Part shown: positions 28,191 to 35,783 of the stretch, piece by piece
How the letters are laid out: the number at the start of each line of letters is the position of its first letter
How positions within the stretch are numbered: position 1 is the stretch's first letter
Assembly (NCBI GenBank): GCA_023134705.1
Contig: JAGLUN010000053.1
Coordinates: 1 to 36,562, forward strand
Reading direction: 5' to 3'
From: Candidatus Omnitrophota bacterium
GTDB lineage: Bacteria > Omnitrophota > Gorgyraeia > Duberdicusellales > 4484-171
Length of the DNA stretch: 36,562 nt
Position numbers and translations under genes: made by a program
The notes under the pieces: generated by a model
Told to the model about the DNA's origin: nothing
The model's database searches: none
What the model saw: the letters and a program-made list of their open reading frames with translations, nothing else

Positions 28191-28219
28191 TTGCCAAAGG
28201 AAAAGGTTTTTAGTATAAT
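28191..28219 (+). promoter_or_regulatory. Predicted promoter of the PilZ gene
   Basis: TTGCCA - 17 bp - TATAAT; the -10 lies in a 7-bp inverted repeat GGTTTTT/AAAAACC. Confidence 0.55.
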
Positions 28220-28231
28220 AAAAAACCAAGG

Positions 28232-28552
28232 ATGCTTATGGCAGATAGGGTAGAAAACCGTATGTTCCAGCGTTTAAAAGAAAAAATTTCTTTGAATGTT
28301 TTTCTTTTTGAAAAAAGAATCGAGGCAAAAACTGTAGATGTAAGCGGTCAGGGATTAGGAATTGTTTTGTCTGCTTCGGTCCCGGCATGGGAAGATATCA
28401 ATTTACTTTTTATCCTTTCTAAGGTTAAAGATTCCCTGTCTGTGAAAGCAAGAGTTATTTGGGTAAAGAAGTCTTCCTTAAATTCATGGCGAGCGGGTGT
28501 GAAGATTATCAATCCCAACCTTTTTCTCCTTTCCAGGATATTAACGGCCTAA
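28232..28552 (+). CDS. PilZ-domain-like protein
   Basis: RMFQRLKEKISLNVFLFEKRIEAKTVDVSGQGLGIVL...VWVKKSSLNSWRAGVKIINP. Confidence 0.7.
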   Translation: MLMADRVENRMFQRLKEKISLNVFLFEKRIEAKTVDVSGQGLGIVLSASVPAWEDINLLFILSKVKDSLSVKARVIWVKKSSLNSWRAGVKIINPNLFLLSRILTA

Positions 28553-28717
28553 GATAAACTTGAAAGGTTCATTTTTAAAGGGATAGTGATTAAGGCGTTA
28601 TTTTTTTGCTTAATCGGAAAAGACAGGTTCTTCGAAAACAAGACAGAATAGCTTAATTTAGTTGAAAATCCTTCAAAGATGTGATAAGTTAAATTTTTCC
28701 AAAAAGAGGAGAGATAT

Positions 28718-30016
28718 ATGCGTTTTAAAAAAGTTTTGTTTTTTTTAACAGCTATAGTTGTGTTAGTTTTAAGCGCGTGTTCTCAAAAACCGGCAGAAGA
28801 CGAAAAAAACGAGATTGTTATCTGGCATTGGATGACTGACAGGCAAACTGCATTTAAAGAGTTAGCCAAGAAGTATGAGGAGCAAACAGGAGTAAAAATC
28901 GGATTTAAATTGATTTTCCCTCCCGATATTTATTCTCAAAAAGTAATCGCTGCCGCCCGAGCAGAAACTCTTCCTGATATTTTCGGGATTTTAGGAGAAA
29001 AAAGAACCCTGGGGTCTTTTATCCGCGCGGGATATATTGTTAATTTAAATTCTTATATGGAAGCAAACCAGGAGGAGTGGAAGGAGAGATTTTATCCGCA
29101 GACTTTAAAATTGCTTGCTTTCCCCAAGGACAGTCATTATGATGTCCCTCCGGGGATATATGGAGTCCCCATAGATACAACAATTATGCAATTTGTTTAT
29201 AATCGGTCTCTCTTTAAGGAAGCTGGGTTGGTGCCTGATAAATATCCGGAAACGTTTAAAGAGTTTATCGCTTATACCCAAACAGTAAAAGAAAAAACAA
29301 AAGTCAACGGATTTGTGTGTGGATGGGGGGAAGGTTGGCTTCTGAATTGTTTAGCCACGGAATGGGCAATAAATTTGATGGGCGAAGACAAGTTTTTTAA
29401 GACAATAAAAGGAGAAGTCCCTTATACTGACAAAGAATGGATAGAGGTTTTTTCGTTGTTTTCTAAATTAAAAGACGAGGGGATTCTTGTTTCTAATATC
29501 GCGACAATGACAAATAAAGAATCCGAGAGCGCGTTTTCCAGAGGAAAAGCTGTTTTTTCTTTTAATGGCAGTTGGGCGGTAAATGTTTACAAACAGTTGT
29601 CACCTGATTTAGATTATGCTTTTTTCCCTTTACCGAAAGTCTCCAGTAGGTTTCCGGTTAAAACCTGGGGTGGAGCTGGTTCCTCGTTTATGGTTAGTGC
29701 AAAATCTTCCCGGAAAGAGGAGGCAATCAAATTCTTGAACTGGTTTACTTCAGAAGAACAGCAGAAATTCCTTATTCGGGAAACTAATAATTTCCCGGCA
29801 ATAAAGGGTTGTGAAGAATATTTACCGCAGAATCTTAAGAGTTCAATAAATGTTTTTAGCAGCCTTACCCATCCGGACGTTTGGCCTTATAGTGAAGATT
29901 CGCGGGTCATAGAGGTTCTAAATAAAGGGTTACAGCAAATTGTTATGGATTTGAAAACCCCGCAAGAGGTTGCTTTAGAAATACAGAGGAAAAAGGAAAA
30001 AATATCGAGGAAATGA
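28718..30016 (+). CDS. Extracellular sugar-binding lipoprotein of a CUT1-type ABC transporter
   Basis: Lipobox LSAC, EIVIWHWMTDRQTAFKELAKKYEEQTG, GKAVFSFNGSWAV; strong SD. Confidence 0.9.
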   Translation: MRFKKVLFFLTAIVVLVLSACSQKPAEDEKNEIVIWHWMTDRQTAFKELAKKYEEQTGVKIGFKLIFPPDIYSQKVIAAARAETLPDIFGILGEKRTLGSFIRAGYIVNLNSYMEANQEEWKERFYPQTLKLLAFPKDSHYDVPPGIYGVPIDTTIMQFVYNRSLFKEAGLVPDKYPETFKEFIAYTQTVKEKTKVNGFVCGWGEGWLLNCLATEWAINLMGEDKFFKTIKGEVPYTDKEWIEVFSLFSKLKDEGILVSNIATMTNKESESAFSRGKAVFSFNGSWAVNVYKQLSPDLDYAFFPLPKVSSRFPVKTWGGAGSSFMVSAKSSRKEEAIKFLNWFTSEEQQKFLIRETNNFPAIKGCEEYLPQNLKSSINVFSSLTHPDVWPYSEDSRVIEVLNKGLQQIVMDLKTPQEVALEIQRKKEKISRK

Positions 30017-30921
30017 AAGCTTCATTAAAAGATAACGCTGTAGATTTTTCGTTTGTATTCCCCGCGGTACTTATTTTTTCTATTTTTTACATCTATCCGT
30101 TTTTTTACAGTTTCATTTTAAGTTTAACAAACTATGATTTGATCGGTAATTTCGATTTTAAAAAGTATTATGTCGGATTCCGGAATTTCCAGGATATTTT
30201 CAGTGACCGGGATTGGTGGAAATCGATGTATAACGGGGCATTCATTACTTTTTGGGCGCTGACATTCCAAAATATTTTAGCCTTAATCTTAGCCTTAGCT
30301 GTTGATAAAGTAATACGATTGAAGAAGTTTTATCGAGTTGTATTTTTTATCCTGCCGGTTCTTTCTGAAATTATTATTGGTTTGTTGATGAGGCAGTTTT
30401 TGATTAGTGAGCCGGTAGGAAGGGATGTTTTTAATCATTTATTAACGAATGTCGGGTTGGGGGCTATGGCTCAGGAGTGGCTAAGCGGTGACAAAGTGCG
30501 TTTGGTAACTGCGTTAGTTCATTGTTGGAAAGGTTTTGGATGGGCTTTCGTAATTTTCCTGGCAGGATTGCAGAGCATTCCGGAACAGTTATATGAAGCG
30601 GCCAGAATTGATGGAGCAAATGCCTGGAGAACTTTTTGTAAAGTGACAGTACCTCTTCTTATGCCTGTAATTACTTTAATCCTTGTCCTTACTATTTTAG
30701 GAACTATGCAGGCGTTTGCTATGATTTTAGCTTTAACTAAGGGGGCAGGCGGGGAAACTACAGTGCCGGTTATGATAATTTATTTCCATTTAGGGAATCG
30801 GTTCGCAGGCTTAGCTTGTGCCGAAGGGTTAATCCTGGGGATTATTCTTGTAGCGGTATCGTTTACTATGTTTTTTATATCGAAAAAAGTGAGGGAAAAA
30901 TATGGGGTTCTTCCGGACTAA
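30013..30921 (+). CDS. Sugar ABC transporter permease (MalF/UgpA type)
   Basis: IYPFFYSFILSLTNYDL, EQLYEAARIDGANAWRTFCKVTVPLLMPVI (EAA loop). Confidence 0.92.
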   Translation: MKASLKDNAVDFSFVFPAVLIFSIFYIYPFFYSFILSLTNYDLIGNFDFKKYYVGFRNFQDIFSDRDWWKSMYNGAFITFWALTFQNILALILALAVDKVIRLKKFYRVVFFILPVLSEIIIGLLMRQFLISEPVGRDVFNHLLTNVGLGAMAQEWLSGDKVRLVTALVHCWKGFGWAFVIFLAGLQSIPEQLYEAARIDGANAWRTFCKVTVPLLMPVITLILVLTILGTMQAFAMILALTKGAGGETTVPVMIIYFHLGNRFAGLACAEGLILGIILVAVSFTMFFISKKVREKYGVLPD

Positions 30922-31741
30922 AAAGATTATTTTTTTAATTGTCCTTCACACTTTTCTTTTAAGTGTAGCATTGAGTTGTATTCTTCCTTTTTTCTGGATG
31001 ATAAATGTTTCTTTTAAAACCCAGCAGCAATATGATGATGATTTCGGTTTGTCTCTGGCTTCTCATCTTAACTGGGAGAACTATAAAACAGTTATTATTA
31101 CGGAACAGTTTTGGCGTTATTTCCTAAATAGTGTGCTTTACACCTTTATCACTGTGTTGTTTATAGTGTTTATTTCTTCTCTTGCGGCATATGCCTTTTC
31201 ACGATTGCATTTCCCCGGGAAAAACATCATCTTTTATGCCTTTTTAGCGGCAATGATGATTCCTCTTCCCGCGGGTTTTGTCCCGGTATATGCTTTGTTG
31301 CAGCAATTCCATCTTCTTAACAGGACAGGGTATGTTCTGGCTATGACTAATATGGGGCTTTCTATAAGTATTTATCTTCTAAAAACGTTTTTTGACCAGC
31401 TGCCTCGCGATTTGGAAGATGCTGCCCGTATTGATGGATGCAGTAAATTGCAGATATGGTGGAATGTCGGGTTGCCATTAATTACTCCGGCTTTGGGGGT
31501 AGTTGTGATTTTCAATGCTTTGAATGTTTGGAATGAATTCGTTTTAGCTTCTCTTATATTTACCGGGGATAAATATATGCCTCTTCAGGTGGGGTTAATG
31601 CAATTTTCCGGAAAACTGGTTACCTATCATACTTTGATTATGGCGGCATTAACCGTTGCCGCTTTGCCTATAATTATTTTGTATATTCGGATGCAGAAAC
31701 AATTTATCAAAGGTATAACCGCGGGAGCGTTGGTAGGATGA
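30902..31741 (+). CDS. Sugar ABC transporter permease (MalG/UgpE type)
   Basis: FFWMINVSFKT, DLEDAARIDGCSKLQIWWNVGLPLITPALG (EAA loop). Confidence 0.92.
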   Translation: MGFFRTKKIIFLIVLHTFLLSVALSCILPFFWMINVSFKTQQQYDDDFGLSLASHLNWENYKTVIITEQFWRYFLNSVLYTFITVLFIVFISSLAAYAFSRLHFPGKNIIFYAFLAAMMIPLPAGFVPVYALLQQFHLLNRTGYVLAMTNMGLSISIYLLKTFFDQLPRDLEDAARIDGCSKLQIWWNVGLPLITPALGVVVIFNALNVWNEFVLASLIFTGDKYMPLQVGLMQFSGKLVTYHTLIMAALTVAALPIIILYIRMQKQFIKGITAGALVG

Positions 31742-34485
31742 ATAACCGGTCACCAGTCACAAGTTACAAGTCACGGGTTTCAATTGAAAAGTCAAAGGCC
31801 AGAGGCCGGAAGTCAGGAAAAATCCGTTTTCTGGTTTCTGTCTTTTGTCTTTTGTCTTCTGTCTGTTTCTCTCAGGATTCTTCCTCATACATTAGTAAAG
31901 CAAGAGTAGAGTTAGGCGAGAAAAATTTCAAGACGGCTTATGAAATAATGGATGAGTGTATTAAAAAATTTTCTGCCCAAGCGGATAACCTGGCTAAGTA
32001 TCTGGAAGATTTCCCGGCCAAAGGTAAAGAAGGGATTTATCAGGTAATGAATGATGTCGCTGTTTGTTATTTTATAAAGGGTGAAACTTTGATTCGTGAA
32101 AGGAAAATTGAAGAGGCAAAGAAAGTATTTAGAAAAGTGATAGAGAAATACCCTTATGCTCAGGCCTGGGATCCAAGAGGATGGTTTTGGTCTATTAGAG
32201 AAAAAGCAGAAATAACTATAAAAAAATGGGAAGTAACGGTTATAAAACAGGATTTTTCAGGAATTATTGAGGATATCGATACGCTTTTCAAGGATTTAGA
32301 GGAAAAGGGTTATATTAGTGAAAATGGATTAATCCAGGGGAGCTTTTATGCCTTAAAGAGTTTTTCAGAGATGGTTTTAGCTTCTAAGTTTGAAAGCAAA
32401 AAAAATAGGGTATATGATATTTTTCAAGCAGAAATAACTTCAACGAGAACAGACGCCGTTGTTGTAAAACAGAACTTTTCAGAAATCGTGGATAATCCGG
32501 GGGAGCTTTTTAATAATCTGATAGAAAATGCTTATATTAATGGGAACGGGCGAATACGGGGCCGTTTTTACGGCTTAAAGAATGCTTCCGGGATGGTCGT
32601 AGCTTCTAAATTTGAAAGCGCGAAAGAAAAGATATATACTATTTTTCAGCGAGCTGCCGGAGAGATTGAAGAAGAAGTTATTATTACAAAAGTTATTTTG
32701 AATGATGAGGGAAGTGAGTTCCCGGTAAATTACGAAGAATACGGAAAGTTTGAAAATGCGGGAACTTCAGAATACATTTATCGTATAGATAAACCCGTAG
32801 AATTAACAAAGGCGGTTGGAGAAGGGATTTGTCCTAATACTACTTCAGTCAAGTTTGACCCTAATTTTGTAAAGATACGAAAAGAGTTGGTTAAAGTCGA
32901 TCATTGGGAAATAATAAACAGCAGGGATTTATCTACCGCTTTTTATAAATGGTGTATGGCTCCAGAGCCTCCGGGTGTGAGGCAATTTTACATCGGAGAC
33001 ATATTAGAAAGAAGCGGTTTAATAAAACAGGCAGTAAAAGCTTACCACGCGGTCCTTGTGCATTTTCCGAAAACTGTGGCTTGGACATATTGGGAAACTC
33101 CCTGGTATGTAGGCAAAGCCGCTTTGTATCGCATAAAATTTCTTTTGAAAGAGCACCCGGAATTAAATTTAGAATTAAAGGATGCTTATTTTAAGATAGA
33201 AAACGGGACAGATAACGATATAAGAAACGATATTTTCATTGTTCATCCCGGACGATTGAAGAACCAATCTTTCAAAGATAAAGTTTTCCCTAAACATAAA
33301 GTTCGGAATTTTGGGAGGATAATAAAGACGCAAGGTATAGGTAAAATAAAGTTGATAAAGTATGAAAGCGGAGATTGGCAGCTTTTGGTGGATGATAAGC
33401 CGTTCATGATACAAGGGCTTACTTATTCTCCTACCCGGGTCGGAGAGTCTCCTGATGAAGGGACTCTTGCTGATTGGACTATTCAGGATGTAAATAATAA
33501 CAATATTATTGATGCCCCTTATGAGGTATGGGTGGATAAAAATAGAAATAACGTCCAGGATAAGGACGAAAAAAGAGTAGGCGATTTTTATCTTATGAAA
33601 GAGATGGGAGTTAATTGTATAAGGCTTTATCATCAACCGTTTGAGCCTAACAAAAAGCTTTTAAAAGATATGTACGAGAATTACGGGATATATGTGGCTA
33701 TGAGTGATTTCTTGGGGAAGTACGCTATCGGGAGCGGAGCTGATTGGGATCCGGGAACCGATTATGATAATCCGGTTCATCGGGAGAATATGCTTAAAAG
33801 CGTACGGGGAATGGTGGAGGATTTTAAGGATGAGCCCTACGTGTTAATATGGATTCTTGGTAACGAGAACATCTATGGATTAGCCTGCAATGCCGACAAA
33901 AAGCCTGCCAGCTTTTTTAAATTTGCTAACGAATGTGCGAAGTTGATTAAGGATTTAGATCCTTTAAAAAGGCCGGTAGCAATAGCTTCGGGCGATTCGC
34001 TTTATCTTTATATTTTCGGTGAAGAGTGCCCGGATATAGATATTTTTGGTACCAATTCTTACCGGGGAAAACATGGTTTTTTAGATCTTTGGTCAGAAGT
34101 AAAGGAATTATCAGGCAAAGCGGCAATGATTACCGAATACGGGTGTCCTTCTCTCGCCACAGGATATACCCGGGAAGAAGCAGAAGATTTCCAGGCAGAA
34201 TATCATAGAAACACCTGGTTAGATATATATAATCACCGTTGTGGTTATGGTGAGGGTAATGTTTTGGGCGGGTTTGTTTTTGAATGGCTTGATGAATGGT
34301 GGAAGGCTTACGAACCCGGCTATCATGATAAAAAAGGTTTATTTAAAGGGCCTTTCTTAGACGGAGCTATGCACGAGGAATGGCTGGGGATATGCGGCCA
34401 GGGGAATGGGAAAGATTCCCCTTTCTTAAGGCAATTGAAAAAAGCTTATTTTACCTATAAAACCCTGTGGACAAAAGATAAATAA
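31738..34485 (+). CDS. Secreted chimeric protein: repeated N-terminal domains, TPR-like region and C-terminal GH2/GH5-like TIM-barrel glycosidase
   Basis: GH motifs LLVDDKPFMIQGLTYSP, MKEMGVNCIRLYHQPFEP, WILGNENIYG, MITEYGCPS; ATGA overlap with upstream permease. Confidence 0.78.
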   Translation: MNNRSPVTSYKSRVSIEKSKARGRKSGKIRFLVSVFCLLSSVCFSQDSSSYISKARVELGEKNFKTAYEIMDECIKKFSAQADNLAKYLEDFPAKGKEGIYQVMNDVAVCYFIKGETLIRERKIEEAKKVFRKVIEKYPYAQAWDPRGWFWSIREKAEITIKKWEVTVIKQDFSGIIEDIDTLFKDLEEKGYISENGLIQGSFYALKSFSEMVLASKFESKKNRVYDIFQAEITSTRTDAVVVKQNFSEIVDNPGELFNNLIENAYINGNGRIRGRFYGLKNASGMVVASKFESAKEKIYTIFQRAAGEIEEEVIITKVILNDEGSEFPVNYEEYGKFENAGTSEYIYRIDKPVELTKAVGEGICPNTTSVKFDPNFVKIRKELVKVDHWEIINSRDLSTAFYKWCMAPEPPGVRQFYIGDILERSGLIKQAVKAYHAVLVHFPKTVAWTYWETPWYVGKAALYRIKFLLKEHPELNLELKDAYFKIENGTDNDIRNDIFIVHPGRLKNQSFKDKVFPKHKVRNFGRIIKTQGIGKIKLIKYESGDWQLLVDDKPFMIQGLTYSPTRVGESPDEGTLADWTIQDVNNNNIIDAPYEVWVDKNRNNVQDKDEKRVGDFYLMKEMGVNCIRLYHQPFEPNKKLLKDMYENYGIYVAMSDFLGKYAIGSGADWDPGTDYDNPVHRENMLKSVRGMVEDFKDEPYVLIWILGNENIYGLACNADKKPASFFKFANECAKLIKDLDPLKRPVAIASGDSLYLYIFGEECPDIDIFGTNSYRGKHGFLDLWSEVKELSGKAAMITEYGCPSLATGYTREEAEDFQAEYHRNTWLDIYNHRCGYGEGNVLGGFVFEWLDEWWKAYEPGYHDKKGLFKGPFLDGAMHEEWLGICGQGNGKDSPFLRQLKKAYFTYKTLWTKDK
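31751..31874. repeat. Low-complexity tandem repeat tract forming the 5' end of the glycosidase ORF
   Basis: caccAGTCACAAGTTACAAGTCAC...GGTTTCTGTCTTTTGTCTTTTGTCTTCTGTCTGTTTCTCTC. Confidence 0.65.
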
Positions 34486-34547
34486 GACATTTTGGGACAA
34501 AACTGTTCTTTGAAAACTCTTAATAAAACAAAAGTTAGCCTTGATAC

Positions 34548-34577
34548 TTGAAAACGTTTACAATAAAAAGGTATAAT
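34548..34577 (+). promoter_or_regulatory. Predicted promoter with overlapping cre/LacI-family operator
   Basis: -35 TTGAAA, 18 bp, -10 TATAAT; TGAAAACGTTTACA (34549-34562) fits cre consensus TGWAANCGNTNWCA at every position. Confidence 0.68.
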
Positions 34578-34610
34578 ATATTTTTATGCTGAAAAAATAG
34601 GAGGTGTGGT

Positions 34611-35783
34611 ATGAAAAGATTCCAAAAGGTAGTTGTGTTATTTAGCTTAGTGGCAATGGTCGGGGTTTTTGCTTATGCTCAGGATAAAACATTTTACGTC
34701 TATAGTGATAAGAGTGCTTCGGGAAACCATTTTATTCCTAGTGGATGGATGGGAGATTACGGGGATTTAAAATTTAATGACCAGGCTACAGAAGAAGCCG
34801 CGAGCGGGTCAACTTCGATTAGGATAACTTACAGTGCTAAAAAAGCTCAAGGCCAAGGTTGGGCTGGAATTTACTGGCAGTCCGCGGCTAACAACTGGGG
34901 ATCAAGGCAGAGCGGTTATGATTTAACCGGGTTTAATAAGCTTATATTTAAAGCTAAAGGCAAAGAAGGCGGCGAAGTAATTACCAAAGTAACAGTCGGA
35001 GGTATTATCAGAGACGGACAGGGGAATATTTATCCTTATCCTGACACTCTGGATGTAGAGTATGGCCCGATAAAGTTAACTAATGAATGGCAGGAATATT
35101 CTATTAACCTGGCCGGAAAAGATCTTTCTTATCTTAACGGAGGCTTTTGTATTGTCTTCAATGCTGACCAGGCAGTTGAAGGGGGACAGACGCTTTACTT
35201 GGATGAGATTTATTTTAGTTATGATTGTCTATTAAAAGAAGAGGAGAAGGCTTTGCTTTTGCCTTTTTATGTGTACGCGGATAGTGCTTCTTTAGATAAT
35301 CATTTCATCCCCAGTGGATGGATGCCGGCAACAGCCGCTCAGGATTTGAAAATGCAGATTAAATGGGAAGAAAGTCCTTTATCCGGAGATTCCTGTATAA
35401 GGATAGAGTATGTAAATAAATCCGGTACAAGGTGGGCAGGAATATACTGGCAGAATCCAGCGAATAACTGGGGGACTGTCCCGAAAGCCGGTTTTGACTT
35501 AAAAGAGGCTGGAAAATTAACTTTCTGGGCCAGAGGCGAAAAGGGCGGCGAGATAATTAATGAATTCAAAATGGGCGGTATTTCCAGCGGAGATCATATT
35601 GATTCCGATAGTGCCAGTATTGGGCCGATCCAGCTTACCAAGGATTGGAAAGAATATGAGATAGACTTAAGAGGTAGAGATCTTTCTTACGTAATAGGAG
35701 GTTTTTGCTGGGCTACAAATATTGACGTGAATGACCCTAATGGAATAGTCTTTTACCTGGATGAAATAAAATATGAGGAATAA
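34611..35783 (+). CDS. Secreted protein with two tandem CBM-like modules
   Basis: Signal peptide ending AYA; two copies of FYVYxDxxSxxNHFIPSGWM...WAGIYWQxxANNWG...FYLDEIxY. Confidence 0.75.
   Translation: MKRFQKVVVLFSLVAMVGVFAYAQDKTFYVYSDKSASGNHFIPSGWMGDYGDLKFNDQATEEAASGSTSIRITYSAKKAQGQGWAGIYWQSAANNWGSRQSGYDLTGFNKLIFKAKGKEGGEVITKVTVGGIIRDGQGNIYPYPDTLDVEYGPIKLTNEWQEYSINLAGKDLSYLNGGFCIVFNADQAVEGGQTLYLDEIYFSYDCLLKEEEKALLLPFYVYADSASLDNHFIPSGWMPATAAQDLKMQIKWEESPLSGDSCIRIEYVNKSGTRWAGIYWQNPANNWGTVPKAGFDLKEAGKLTFWARGEKGGEIINEFKMGGISSGDHIDSDSASIGPIQLTKDWKEYEIDLRGRDLSYVIGGFCWATNIDVNDPNGIVFYLDEIKYEE

Noticed and set aside
28553-28717. Operator upstream of the sugar ABC operon similar to the cre-like site
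   Set aside because: Only partial matches (GAAAAC, TTGAA-N5-TTCAA); none fits the consensus core CG.
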